A stretch of 64,000 nucleotides of DNA. Source: Actinomadura livida. Its GTDB lineage: Bacteria > Actinomycetota > Actinomycetes > Streptosporangiales > Streptosporangiaceae. Within the stretch, counting starts at the first letter, position 1. Every line of letters starts with the position of its first letter. A program made the position numbers and the translations under genes. The notes under the pieces were generated by a model that saw only the letters and a list, made by a program, of their open reading frames with translations, had not been told where the DNA came from and did no database searches. The stretch spans positions 253,562-317,561 of the forward strand of contig NZ_BMRO01000007.1 of NCBI RefSeq assembly GCF_014648675.1. The letters are read 5' to 3'. Positions 8,790 to 18,021 of this stretch are shown here, one piece after another.

Positions 8790-9431
8790 GTGACCGATCC
8801 GCGGTCCAGGCTGATCGTCCCGCTGATGAAGGCGCGGGTGCCGGCCGAGATCCAGCTGGAGTTCCCGCTGCCTCCGGAGGAGGAGCCGATCCGCGACCCG
8901 TTCGCCGCGGACCTGTACGTGAGCTACGCGCTGGAGATCGCCGACGAGGCGGCACCGGCCGGCCGGCGCTACGAGCACGTCGCCCGCCGGCACTGCGCCG
9001 AGCTGGGCGTGCCGCCCGGCGAGCTGCGCCGCCTCGCGGTGATCAACCTGCGTGATCTGCGCCCCGAGCTGAGCCTCAGCTGGTACCCGGACGTGCGCGC
9101 CGTGACGGTGTCCCTCGCCGGGGCGGGCACGGCGGCGAGGCGGGGGAGCCTGGAGTCGGGCCTGCTGCTGGACGAGGGGTTCCTGGAGAAGCTCGCGCAG
9201 GACGTGGAGGGCGACCTCGTCGTGGCGGCCCCGGCGCGGGACGTGTTCGTCGCGTCCGGCACCGGCCATCCGGACGGTGTCGACAAGCTCCGCTGGGCCG
9301 TCCAGCAGGTCTGGGCCGAGGACCGCGGGGACAACGGCGGCGACCCCGCCTGGGACGTGCCCGCCGGGAGCCTCCTCACCCATGACCTGCTGGTCCGCCG
9401 CGGCGGCGCCTGGGACGTCCTCGCCCCCTGA
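8790..9431 (+). CDS. DUF1444-like protein
   Basis: A 213-residue soluble protein starting at GTG 8790 behind a good RBS (CCAGGAGG). The C-terminal half, with ELRRLAVINLRDL, GLLLDEGFLEKLAQ and GDLVVAAPARDVFVASG, resembles the DUF1444 (YtpQ-like) family, whose molecular function is unknown. No membrane segment or catalytic motif is evident. It lies 46 bases after cobQ on the same strand and could share its message, but nothing links it to cobalamin. Confidence 0.75.
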   Translation: MTDPRSRLIVPLMKARVPAEIQLEFPLPPEEEPIRDPFAADLYVSYALEIADEAAPAGRRYEHVARRHCAELGVPPGELRRLAVINLRDLRPELSLSWYPDVRAVTVSLAGAGTAARRGSLESGLLLDEGFLEKLAQDVEGDLVVAAPARDVFVASGTGHPDGVDKLRWAVQQVWAEDRGDNGGDPAWDVPAGSLLTHDLLVRRGGAWDVLAP

Positions 9432-9455
9432 CCGGCCCCGGACGGCCCTGGACGG

Positions 9456-10994
9456 CTAGGACAGCGTCTTCAGCCGCGGCCACAGCTCCGCCCAGGGCGC
9501 GCGCTGCCCGCGGCAGATCCAGACCGGTTTGCCCTGCTCCTGGTTGTCGAGGCCGACGCCGTTGTCGATGCGGCCGACCGGCCGCACGTCCGTCCAGAAC
9601 CGCCGCAGGTAGGCCGCGCCCGCCGTGGTCTCCGGCCCGACGACGACCGCGGGGCCGCGGGTCTCCTGGGGGCGCCCGAAGTGCCAGTAGCCGTTGTGCC
9701 CGCTGTACGCGCGGGGCAGCCCGAGGCCCGGCCCGTACTTGTCGAGCGCGCCGGCCTCGCCGTAGTTGCCGACGACGATCGTCGCGGCGGCGCGCTCACC
9801 GGCGGGCAGCGAGTGGTAGGCGTCCGCGACCTGCTCGGCGAACCGTGGCCAGCCGACGGTCTCCGCCGAGTCCGCGTTGACGGCGGGCTGCGGGGTGTCG
9901 GCGAGCCGCTTCACCGGGTAAACGGGCAGCGTGAGCAGCGCGGTCGTGACGGCGGTGACCGCGTACACCGGGACGGCCGGCACCCAGCCCCAGCCGCGCG
10001 GCGCGCCGTTCCGCTCGATCTCCACGGCCCCGGCGGCGAACAGCGCCGCCCACAGGCCGCTGAGGTAGTACGGCTTCCCGGCCGTGACGAGGAAGAGGAC
10101 GGTCAGCAGCACGTACGCGTGCCCGATGAACCGGAAGGGCCGCAGGTCGTCCGACCGGTACGTCCGCCACAGCCCGTAGATCCACAGCCAGGACAGCACG
10201 ACCCCGGTCAGCAGTATCTGGAACGGGATGAGGCCGGGACGGCCGCCGAAGTCGCCCTTGCCGGCGATGGCGTCCGCCATGTCGAGCTGCGGCCACCCGT
10301 GATCGGCCTGCCACATCAGTCCCGGGGCGGCCGCGGCGGCGACGAGGAGCACGGCGGCGGCGAACATCGGCCGCCGCAGGAACTCCCGCGGCCCGGAGAT
10401 CAGCAGCCCGGCGACCACCCCGGCCAGCAGGAAGGCCGCCAGGTACTTGACGTTCAGCGCCAGCGCGGCCGCGGCGCCGGCGGCGAGGAGCAGCCGCTGG
10501 TCGCGGGTCCGCACCCACCGGACGGCCAGCCACACGAGCGTCGTCGACAGCAGCAGGTCGAGCGTCGCGGTGGAGAACAGGTGGCCGGCCGCGACGACGA
10601 ACGGGCAGACGGCGTAGGCGCCGGCGGTGAGGAGCTGCGCCCGCCGTCCGCCGCCCATGTCGCGGGCCGTGAGCGCGGCGACGACCACGCCGGCGGCGGA
10701 GAAGAGCGCGGAAGGGACGCGCAGCGCGACCAGCGAGTCGCCGAACACCGCGGTGACCGCCCGGCCGAGCAGCGGCACCAGCGGGGGCTGGTCCGGGTAG
10801 CCCCACATCGGGTGCCGCCCGGCGACACGGAAGTACAGCTCGTCGCGGTGGTAGCCGTAGCGGGCGCTGACGGCGAGCAGCACCACGCCCAGCGCCCCGG
10901 CGATCAGCAGCACCGGCCGCCAGGCGACCCCGGGAGGTCCGGGGGAGGCTTCGGTCTCGGCGGGATCGGACGCCGCGGGGGCCGGAGCGGTCAT
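9456..10994 (-). CDS. GT39/ArnT-like membrane glycosyltransferase
   Basis: A 512-residue polytopic protein with roughly ten to twelve hydrophobic spans. The first external loop carries GYHRDELYFRVAGRH and WGYPDQPPLVPL, the acidic and substrate motifs of the PMT/ArnT (GT39, PMT_2) superfamily, which uses lipid-phosphate-linked sugars. The C-terminal soluble part (YHSLPAGERAAATIVVGNYGEAGALD...) is typical of the actinobacterial subgroup, whose acceptor is unknown. It starts with ATG at 10994 and stands alone on this strand. Confidence 0.85.
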   Translation of the reverse strand: MTAPAPAASDPAETEASPGPPGVAWRPVLLIAGALGVVLLAVSARYGYHRDELYFRVAGRHPMWGYPDQPPLVPLLGRAVTAVFGDSLVALRVPSALFSAAGVVVAALTARDMGGGRRAQLLTAGAYAVCPFVVAAGHLFSTATLDLLLSTTLVWLAVRWVRTRDQRLLLAAGAAAALALNVKYLAAFLLAGVVAGLLISGPREFLRRPMFAAAVLLVAAAAAPGLMWQADHGWPQLDMADAIAGKGDFGGRPGLIPFQILLTGVVLSWLWIYGLWRTYRSDDLRPFRFIGHAYVLLTVLFLVTAGKPYYLSGLWAALFAAGAVEIERNGAPRGWGWVPAVPVYAVTAVTTALLTLPVYPVKRLADTPQPAVNADSAETVGWPRFAEQVADAYHSLPAGERAAATIVVGNYGEAGALDKYGPGLGLPRAYSGHNGYWHFGRPQETRGPAVVVGPETTAGAAYLRRFWTDVRPVGRIDNGVGLDNQEQGKPVWICRGQRAPWAELWPRLKTLS

Positions 10995-11089
10995 GATCGA
11001 ACCCTATTCGCCGACGTGACCGGCGTCACGATCACCGTCCCGGCCGGACCAGGACATACCGCGGCGCCCGCCGGGGCCCGGAAATCCAC

Positions 11090-11119
11090 TGGGACGGGCC
11101 GGGGCCCGCGGCATACCGT
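11090..11119 (+). promoter_or_regulatory. Putative leaderless promoter of the LysE-type gene
   Basis: TGGGAC (11090-11095), an 18-base spacer and TACCGT (11114-11119) match a weak sigma-70-type promoter. Only six bases separate the -10 from the ATG at 11126 and no RBS is present, which suggests leaderless translation. Confidence 0.4.
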
Positions 11120-11125
11120 GCGGGC

Positions 11126-11764
11126 ATGGTGTCGACGCATCAGGTGCTCGCCTTCTCCGCGATGGCGTTCGCCATCATCGTGATCCCCGGCCCGTCCGTG
11201 CTGTTCGTCGTCGGACGCGCGCTGGCGCACGGCCGCCGCACCGCCCTCGCCGGCGTCGTCGGCGGCGTGCTGGCCGCGCTGGTGCTGACGGTCGCCGTCG
11301 CGGTCGGCGTCGGCTCGCTCGTCGAGCGGTCCGCGGTCCTGTTCACCGTGCTGAAGACCGTCGGCGCGGTCTACATCGTCCACCTCGGGATCCAGGCCAT
11401 CCGGCACCGCCGTTCGCTCCAGGACGCGGTCGGCGGGGACGTGGGGAGCGGCGGCGGGGGCCGGGCCCTCTGGCAGGGGTTCGTCGTCGGCATCACCAAC
11501 CCGAAGACGACGGTGTTCTTCGCGGCGGTCCTGCCGCAGTTCGTGGTGCGCGAGAACGGTCATGCGGTCCTGCAGATGACGGTGTTCGGGCTGATCTTCG
11601 CGATCATCGCGCTGCTGAGCGACAGCGTGTGGGGCGTCGCCGCCGGGACGGCCCGCGCCTGGTTCGCGCGTTCGCCCCGGCGGCTCGCGGCGGTCGGCGG
11701 GGCCGGCGGGCTGCTGATGATCGGCCTCGGCGTCACCGTCGCCGCCACCGGCCGCAAGGAGTAG
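11126..11764 (+). CDS. LysE/RhtB family exporter
   Basis: A 212-residue membrane protein with six predicted spans. It has the family signature near the N-terminus (FAIIVIPGPSVLFVVGRAL) and a second one in the middle (ITNPKTTVFFAAVLPQFV). LysE/RhtB proteins export amino acids or related small molecules; the substrate cannot be read from sequence. A LysR-type regulator, often adjacent, is absent here. Start at 11126 fits the first predicted helix. Confidence 0.88.
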   Translation: MVSTHQVLAFSAMAFAIIVIPGPSVLFVVGRALAHGRRTALAGVVGGVLAALVLTVAVAVGVGSLVERSAVLFTVLKTVGAVYIVHLGIQAIRHRRSLQDAVGGDVGSGGGGRALWQGFVVGITNPKTTVFFAAVLPQFVVRENGHAVLQMTVFGLIFAIIALLSDSVWGVAAGTARAWFARSPRRLAAVGGAGGLLMIGLGVTVAATGRKE

Positions 11765-11770
11765 CCGGGG

Positions 11771-13582
11771 CTAGACGGAGCAGAGGGAGAAGTTGTCGAA
11801 GGTCGCCTCCGGGTTTCCGGTGGTGCCCTCGGGACGGTACGCGATCAGCCCGCTCGGTTCCGGGTCGTCGTCCGGGGCCTCGGCGGCGGCGCTCGCGACG
11901 TGCTCGCCGTTGACCCACATGCCGAGGGTCAGGCGCGACCCGTCCTCGACGCAGGAGGCTTGGATCCGGTCGTCGTGGTCGCGAAGGTCGGTGGCGGTGC
12001 CGGTCGCCAGGTCCGTCAGCGTGAGGCCGTCCAGCTTGGCGATGCGGGCCCGGCCGTCGTCGCGGAGGAGGAACGCGAAGCCGTCGCCCTGCCCGTGGCA
12101 GTAGACGCCCGCCTCACCGCCCTCGCCTGCCGTGTGCTCGACCTTCACCTCCATGAGCTGCGAGTCGGGGACGTTCTCCACGGGCGCGTTGACGACGGTC
12201 GAGTTGGACGTGGGCAGGACGTGCAGCTCGTACTTGCGGTCGCGGTAGGACGCTTCCCAGGTCGGTGCGGCGGGCTTCTCCCAGCCCGAGTCCTCGTCGC
12301 TGAAGTTGTCGTCGAAGACCTTCTCGTCGACCTCCGGGGGCTCCGCGCCGCCGCCGTCCGCGACGGCCGCCGCGCCGGGCGCGCGCCCGGGGTCCTTTCC
12401 GGGGTCCTTGTCGTCGGACTTCAGGCTGAGCACGCCGAACAGGGCCGACGCGCCGACGACTCCCGCGGCGAGGACGACCAGGGCGCGGCGCGGCCGCGGG
12501 CTCCGCGCCGCCGGGCTCGGCCGCTTCGCAGGCGCGGCCGGCGGTGGCGCGCCTACCGGGTGGGTCTCCGGGACGGAGTCCACGGTGGTGCGCGGCGGGG
12601 ACGGCGGCACGTTCGGCGGCGGCCCGGCCGGCGGCAGCGGGCTCGGTCCGACCGCGGCGGCCGCCGGCTCGGTCGCCGGGGACTCGGCCGGTGGTCCGGC
12701 AGGGGACGCCGCGGCCTCGGCGGCCGGTTCGACGGGTGCCGGGAGCGCGACCGGCGGCGGAGTCGCGGGCGGCTCCTCCTCGCCGGTCAGCGTCTGGATC
12801 AGCTGCTTCACCGCGGGGCGTTCCGCCGGGTCCTTCGCCAGCGAGCGGGCGACGAGGTCGCGCAGCGCCGGGTCGAGGCCGTCCAGGTCGGCCTCGCCGC
12901 CGGTCACCCGGTTGATGATCTCCGGGAGCGTCCCGCCGCCGAACGGGGCGCGGCCCGTGCCCGCGTACGCGACGACGCAGCCCCAGGAGAACACGTCCGC
13001 GGCGGGCGTGATCTCCCGGCCGTGCATGAGCTCGGGCGCCATGAAGGCGGGGGTGCCGATGAACTGGCCGGTCCGGGTGGGGCCGTCGGAGGCGTCCAGG
13101 GCGCGGGCGATGCCGAAGTCGATCACGCGGGGGCCGGTCGGGGACAGCAGCACGTTGGACGGCTTGAGGTCGCGGTGCACGATCCCGGCGCCGTGGATCG
13201 CGCTCAGCGCGGTCGCGATGTTGACCGCGAGGGCCTCCAGGTCGCCGCCGCGCAGCGGCCCGTTCTCCCGGACGGCCGTCTCCAGCGGCGGCCCGGCGAC
13301 GTACTCGGTGACGACGTACAGCGGCTCGCCGTCCAGCCGGGCGTCCAGCACCGCGGCGGTGCAGAACCGGCGGACCTGCCGCGCCGCCGTCACCTCGCTG
13401 CGGAACCGCTCGTGGAACGCCTCGTCGTCGGCCAGCTCCGCGTTGATGACCTTGACCGCGACCTGCCGCCCGGAGCCGTCCTCGCCGAGGAAGACCGTGC
13501 CCATACCGCCGCGGCCGAGTCGTCCGAGCAGCCGGTAGGGGCCGAGCCGCCGCGGGTCTCGGTCACGAAGCGGGGCCTGCAT
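11771..13582 (-). CDS. PknB-like Ser/Thr kinase with an extracellular LamG-like domain (kinase 1)
   Basis: A 603-residue receptor-type kinase. Residues about 14-270 are a Hanks-type kinase with glycine loop GRLGRGGMGTVFLG, lysine in VAVKVI, catalytic HRDLKPSNVLL, DFG in VIDFGIARAL and an APE-like PAFMAPEL. A long Pro/Ala-rich linker follows to about residue 365, then one transmembrane helix (ALVVLAAGVVGASALFG). The outer domain of about 200 residues begins DDNFSDEDSGW and ends PEATFDNFSLCSV, a concanavalin/LamG-like beta sandwich. ATG at 13582 is chosen because an RBS (AGGGAG) precedes it; the frame is open upstream. It is one of three related kinases here (also 14719 and 16530). Confidence 0.9.
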   Translation of the reverse strand: MQAPLRDRDPRRLGPYRLLGRLGRGGMGTVFLGEDGSGRQVAVKVINAELADDEAFHERFRSEVTAARQVRRFCTAAVLDARLDGEPLYVVTEYVAGPPLETAVRENGPLRGGDLEALAVNIATALSAIHGAGIVHRDLKPSNVLLSPTGPRVIDFGIARALDASDGPTRTGQFIGTPAFMAPELMHGREITPAADVFSWGCVVAYAGTGRAPFGGGTLPEIINRVTGGEADLDGLDPALRDLVARSLAKDPAERPAVKQLIQTLTGEEEPPATPPPVALPAPVEPAAEAAASPAGPPAESPATEPAAAAVGPSPLPPAGPPPNVPPSPPRTTVDSVPETHPVGAPPPAAPAKRPSPAARSPRPRRALVVLAAGVVGASALFGVLSLKSDDKDPGKDPGRAPGAAAVADGGGAEPPEVDEKVFDDNFSDEDSGWEKPAAPTWEASYRDRKYELHVLPTSNSTVVNAPVENVPDSQLMEVKVEHTAGEGGEAGVYCHGQGDGFAFLLRDDGRARIAKLDGLTLTDLATGTATDLRDHDDRIQASCVEDGSRLTLGMWVNGEHVASAAAEAPDDDPEPSGLIAYRPEGTTGNPEATFDNFSLCSV

Positions 13583-13729
13583 GGGAGTCTCCCTGTGCCG
13601 CAGTGTCTTCTCTTCTTCCGCACATCTTCCGCCGCCGGAACAAAGCGCGCACGTTCCCGCGCGGCCCGCTGTCCCGCCCATACGCTTAGATGCTGGAATC
13701 GGCGGGCTGGTTCGGGAGGAAGCGTGGAA

Positions 13730-14722
13730 GTGACGGCGGACGTGCTCGGCCCCGGCTACGAGGCGATCGAGCTGCCGATGGGACGCGACGCCGAGGGCGA
13801 GGTCGTGGCGACGCTGGTGCGGCGGCGCGACGCCGGGTCGGGCTCCCGCCGGGCGGTGCTGTACCTGCACGGCTTCGTCGACTACTTCTTCCAGCGGCAC
13901 CTGGCCGACTTCTACGTGGACCTAGGTTTCGACTTCTACGCGCTCGACCTGCGCAAGTACGGGCGGTCGCTGCGCCCGCACCAGACCCCGAACTATGTCG
14001 CGAGCCTGTCGGACTACTTCCCGGAGATCGACGAGGCGGTCCGGATCGTCCGGGACGTGGACGGGCACGACACGCTGCTGCTGAACGGCCACTCGACCGG
14101 CGGCCTGATCGCCGCGCTCTACGCCGACCGGGTGCGGGGCACGGGGCGGGTCGACGGGGTGTTCCTGAACAGCCCGTTCCTCGACATCGCCGAGCCGCTG
14201 GTGATGCGCAAGGCGGGCGCCGCCCTCGCGCGGGCGCTGCGCTCCCGGTTCCCGAAGGCGAAGCTGCCGGCGGGCGTGTCCGACCGGTACCCGCGGAGCA
14301 TCCACCGCGACCACGAGGGCGAGTGGGACTTCGACCTGGCGTGGAAGCCGATCCTCGGGTTCCCGGTGCGGGCGGCGTGGCTGGCGGCCGTGCGCCGCGG
14401 GCAGCTGCGCCTGCACAAGGGCCTCGACGTGGACGTGCCGGTCCTGGTCATGGCGTCGACGCGCAGCATCCGGCCGACCCGCAAGGTGCTGGACGTGACG
14501 GGCGCCGACGCCGTCCTGGACGTCGAGCACATGGCGCGGTGGGCGCCGCGGATCGGGCGGCATGTCACGCTCGTCCGGATCGAGGGCGGCCTGCACGACC
14601 TGGTGCTGTCGGCCGAGCCCGCCCGGACGCGGGTCTTCGAGGAGCTGACCCGCTGGACGAACGGCTACCTGCCCGCGGAGAACCCGGCGGCTGAGAACCC
14701 GGTCGGCCGAGAACCCGGCTAG
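13730..14722 (+). CDS. Alpha/beta hydrolase (serine hydrolase)
   Basis: About 330 residues. YLHGFVDYFFQRHLADF marks the oxyanion region and NGHSTGGLIAALYAD holds the nucleophile in a GHSTG elbow. The acid is probably in DVPVLVMAST or nearby, and the His in EGGLHDLVLS. The fold resembles monoglyceride-lipase-like hydrolases; the substrate is unknown. GTG at 13730 lies nine bases after GGGAGGA; GTG at 13724 is also possible but very close to the RBS. The last bases overlap the stop of kinase 2 tail to tail. A long Pro/Glu-Asn tail (AENPAAENP) ends the protein. Confidence 0.85.
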   Translation: MTADVLGPGYEAIELPMGRDAEGEVVATLVRRRDAGSGSRRAVLYLHGFVDYFFQRHLADFYVDLGFDFYALDLRKYGRSLRPHQTPNYVASLSDYFPEIDEAVRIVRDVDGHDTLLLNGHSTGGLIAALYADRVRGTGRVDGVFLNSPFLDIAEPLVMRKAGAALARALRSRFPKAKLPAGVSDRYPRSIHRDHEGEWDFDLAWKPILGFPVRAAWLAAVRRGQLRLHKGLDVDVPVLVMASTRSIRPTRKVLDVTGADAVLDVEHMARWAPRIGRHVTLVRIEGGLHDLVLSAEPARTRVFEELTRWTNGYLPAENPAAENPVGREPG

Positions 14723-16452
14723 TCGAGGACCTTCGACATGTCGAAGTCGTCGAACTGGGCGTTCACCTGCTGGGCCTTGTTCCCGCCCCGCTGAACCTCC
14801 ATCCCGACCCACCCGTTGTCGAGCGGCTGGTCGGTGTCCGTCACGTCGATGACCTGCTCGCCGTTCACCCACAGCCGCAGCCTGACCCGCTTTCCGCCGT
14901 CCTGGCCCGCGCAGCCGATCTGCAGCTTGTTCCCGCCGTCGCCGGAGAAGCCGGGCACCGAGTCGGTGACGGCGAGTTCCTTGCTGCCCTGGGCCCCGTT
15001 GGTCTTGCGGAGCACCGCGCCCTTGCCGTCGTTGCGGATCAGGAAGAGGTACTGGTAGATCGTGTTGCGGTCGTTGTTCGCGCGGCACAGGAGCCCGTAC
15101 CGCGCATCGGGCGATCCCTCGGTGACGGTGGCGGTCACGGTCGCCAGGATCGGGTCGGGGAAGGTCTTCACGTCGTCCTTCGGCACCCACCTGCTGACGG
15201 CTTCGCTGTAGTTGTCCGTGCGCATGAAGTACTTGCCGTCGCGGTAGCCGTACTCGTCGCCGAAGCTCTGCCAGCCGGACTCGTCGTTGGCGAAGTCGTC
15301 GCTGAACACCGTGGCGAGGTTCTCCGGCGGGCCGCCGCCCGGCCGCAGCACGGTGAACCCGACGACGGCGAGGACGGCGAGCGCGGCGACCGCCGCGGCA
15401 CCGATGATCAGGGGACGGAGGGGGAGTCCGGCCTTCCCGCCGGAGCCGGGCCGGGGGCCGCCGGGAGCGGGGGCGGCGCCGTCGCGGCGCGTGGTGTCGG
15501 CGGGGGACGCGACCGTCGGGGGCGGGAAGGCGGCCTGGCCGGTTCGCGCCTGCACGGTCGGGTCGCCCGCGGGGCCGTGCCAGCCCGCCCGGACGTTCTC
15601 GGCGAGCGTCGCCGGGTCGGCCTTGCCGTTGCCGACGAGCCGCCCGAGCAGGTCCTGGACGGACGGGCGGTTGCGCGGGTCCTTGTCGAGCGCGGCGGCG
15701 ACGATGTCGCGCAGGCCCGGGTCGAGCCCGTCCAGCTTCGGCTCGTCGTGCACGACCCGGTAGAAGATCTCCGGGACGGTGCTGCCCGCGAACGGCGCGC
15801 TGCCCGTCCCGGCGTAGGCGACGACGCAGCCCCACGAGAACACGTCCGACGCGGGCGTCACCTGCTCGCCGCGCAGCAGTTCGGGCGGCAGGTAGTTGGG
15901 GGTCCCGACGAACTGGCCGGTGCGGGTGGGGCCGTCGGTGGCGTCGAGGGCGCGGGCGATGCCGAAGTCGATGACGCGGGGGCCGGTGGACGACAGCAGG
16001 ACGTTGGCGGGCTTGAGGTCGCGGTGGACGATCCCGGCGCCGTGGATGGCGGCGAGCGCGGTGGCGACCCCGACCGCGAGGCCCTCCAGGTCGGACCCGG
16101 GCAGCGGGCCGCGTTCGGCGACGGCGCTCTCCAGGCTCGGGCCCTCGATGTACTCGGTGACGACGTACAGGGGGTCGGTGTCCAGTTCGGCGTCCATGAC
16201 CGGCGCGGTGCAGAACCGGCGGACCTGCCGCGCGGCGGTCACCTCGCGGCGGAAGCGCTCCCGGAAGGTGCCCTCCCCGGCCAGCTCCCTGTTGATCACC
16301 TTGACGGCGACGCGGCGTCCGGCGCTGTCCTCGCCCAGGTAGACCGTGCCCATGCCGCCGCGGCCGAGCCGGCCGACCAGCCGGTAGGGCCCGAGCCTCT
16401 CGGGGTCGTCCGGGCGCAGGGCCTCGCCGTTCTCTCCTGCGTGCGTGGTCAT
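14719..16452 (-). CDS. PknB-like Ser/Thr kinase with an extracellular sensor domain (kinase 2)
   Basis: A 577-residue kinase with the same plan as kinase 1. Residues about 20-275 are the kinase, with GRLGRGGMGTVYLGE, HRDLKPANVLL and VIDFGIARAL. A linker is followed by one transmembrane helix (LIIGAAAVAALAVLAVVGF). The outer domain begins DDFANDESGWQSFGDEYG and ends QFDDFDMSKVLD, and is related in layout to the kinase 1 outer domain, but the residues differ widely. These domains may read a carbohydrate or cell-envelope ligand; that is inference from the beta-sandwich look. Start ATG 16452. Confidence 0.9.
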   Translation of the reverse strand: MTTHAGENGEALRPDDPERLGPYRLVGRLGRGGMGTVYLGEDSAGRRVAVKVINRELAGEGTFRERFRREVTAARQVRRFCTAPVMDAELDTDPLYVVTEYIEGPSLESAVAERGPLPGSDLEGLAVGVATALAAIHGAGIVHRDLKPANVLLSSTGPRVIDFGIARALDATDGPTRTGQFVGTPNYLPPELLRGEQVTPASDVFSWGCVVAYAGTGSAPFAGSTVPEIFYRVVHDEPKLDGLDPGLRDIVAAALDKDPRNRPSVQDLLGRLVGNGKADPATLAENVRAGWHGPAGDPTVQARTGQAAFPPPTVASPADTTRRDGAAPAPGGPRPGSGGKAGLPLRPLIIGAAAVAALAVLAVVGFTVLRPGGGPPENLATVFSDDFANDESGWQSFGDEYGYRDGKYFMRTDNYSEAVSRWVPKDDVKTFPDPILATVTATVTEGSPDARYGLLCRANNDRNTIYQYLFLIRNDGKGAVLRKTNGAQGSKELAVTDSVPGFSGDGGNKLQIGCAGQDGGKRVRLRLWVNGEQVIDVTDTDQPLDNGWVGMEVQRGGNKAQQVNAQFDDFDMSKVLD

Positions 16453-16529
16453 CGTGGTCCTGAACTGGAATCGGTGTCTGTTTCGCGTAGAACCCTAGCG
16501 GCCCCGGGGGATTCGCGAGGGTCGGACGG

Positions 16530-17948
16530 TCAGCGGATCCGGCGTGCCTTGGGCAGGGTCCGGAACGGCGGGAGCTTCTCGCCGGTGAGGCCGAACGCGT
16601 ACGCCACGACCCGTCCGGACCAGCGCTGGCAGCCGACGATGAGACCGTACAGCGGGCGGGGGTAGCGGCCGGTGAACGGGATGACGAACCAGCTGAGCAG
16701 CATCACGATCACCAGCGCCGTGTACATGAGCAGCATCACGACGAGGTGCGGGATCACCAGCAGGCCCCGGAGGAGGGTCAGCCAGCGGCGCGGCCCCTGC
16801 CATGTCGCGGGGAAGGGAAGGTCGACCACGACGGTCTGCTCGCCTTCGTCCGGGCCCCGCTTGACGGGCTCGGATGAAGACGGGGCCGGAGACGCGGCGG
16901 CCGGGGCCTCGGCGGATGCGGTCTCGGGCGGCACGGCCTTCGACGCGGCCTTGGACGCGGCCTTGGACGCGGTCTCGGCGGCGGGCCTCGGCCGCGGGAC
17001 GTCCGTTGCCGCGCCCGCCGCCGCGGGACCCGCGCCGTTCGCCACGGGCTCGGCCCCGGTCTCGGTGGCCGGGTCCGGACCCCGCCAGGTCGCCGAGATC
17101 GTCTCCGCGGCCCGCTCCGGGTCGGCCTTCTCCTGGCCGACGAGCCGGGTGAGGAGCTGCCGTGCCGTGGGCCTGGCCCGCGGGTCCTTGTCGAGCGCGG
17201 CGGCGACGATGCCGCGCAGCCGCGGGTGGATGCCGGCGAGGTCCGGCTCCTCGGTGGTGATGAGGTGGAACGTCTCCGCGACCGTCGTGCCCTGGAACGG
17301 GGGGCGGCCCGTCCCGGCGTAGGCGACGACGCAGCCCCACGAGAACACGTCCGACGCCTGCTCGACCGCCTCGCCCCGCAGCACCTCGGGCGGCAGATAG
17401 TTCGGGGTCCCGACGAACTGGCCGGTGCGGGTGGGGCCGTCGGTGGCGTCGAGGGCGCGGGCGATGCCGAAGTCGATGACGCGGGGGCCGGTCGGCGACA
17501 GCAGGACGTTGGCGGGCTTGAGGTCGCGGTGGACGATCCCGGCGCCGTGGATGGCGGCGAGCGCGGTGGCGACCCCGACCGCGAGGCCCTCCAGGTCGGA
17601 GGCGGCCAGCGGCCCCTTGCCCCGGACGGCCTTCTCCAGGCTCGGCCCGTCGATGTACTCGGTGACGATGTAGGGCGGGTCCTGGTCGAGTTCGGCGTCC
17701 AGGACGGGCGCGGTGCAGAACCGGTGGACGCGCCGCGCGGCGGTGACCTCCCGGCGGAACCGCGCGAGGAACGCCGGCTCCCCGGCCAGCTCGCGGTTGA
17801 CGACCTTCACCGCGACGCGGCGCCCGTCCGGCTCGGCACCGAGGTAGACGGTGCCCATGCCGCCGCGGCCCAGTCGTCCGAGCAGGCGGTACGGCCCGAG
17901 GACCCGGGATTCGTCCTGCTCCAGCGGTTCGGCGGCGGTCGTCGTCAT
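16530..17948 (-). CDS. Ser/Thr kinase fused to a DUF4389 membrane domain (kinase 3)
   Basis: A 472-residue protein. Residues about 18-275 are a Hanks kinase (GRLGRGGMGTVYLGAE, HRDLKPANVLL, VIDFGIARAL) closely similar to kinase 2. After an Ala/Glu-rich linker the C-terminal about 110 residues are unlike the other two. VVVDLPFPATWQGPRRWL is followed by two hydrophobic spans (LVIPHLVVMLLMYTALVIV and neighbours) and RYPRPLYGLIVG, the pattern of DUF4389. The kinase is thus tied to a membrane hairpin rather than an outer sensor. The gene sits 77 bases upstream of kinase 2 in the same direction, so the two may be co-transcribed. Confidence 0.88.
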   Translation of the reverse strand: MTTTAAEPLEQDESRVLGPYRLLGRLGRGGMGTVYLGAEPDGRRVAVKVVNRELAGEPAFLARFRREVTAARRVHRFCTAPVLDAELDQDPPYIVTEYIDGPSLEKAVRGKGPLAASDLEGLAVGVATALAAIHGAGIVHRDLKPANVLLSPTGPRVIDFGIARALDATDGPTRTGQFVGTPNYLPPEVLRGEAVEQASDVFSWGCVVAYAGTGRPPFQGTTVAETFHLITTEEPDLAGIHPRLRGIVAAALDKDPRARPTARQLLTRLVGQEKADPERAAETISATWRGPDPATETGAEPVANGAGPAAAGAATDVPRPRPAAETASKAASKAASKAVPPETASAEAPAAASPAPSSSEPVKRGPDEGEQTVVVDLPFPATWQGPRRWLTLLRGLLVIPHLVVMLLMYTALVIVMLLSWFVIPFTGRYPRPLYGLIVGCQRWSGRVVAYAFGLTGEKLPPFRTLPKARRIR

Positions 17949-18021
17949 GGGGGGCGGCGCTCCTCGGCTGATCGGCTCCTCCCGACCACCCTAAGGGAGC
18001 CGCGGGACGCCGGAGCGCCCG

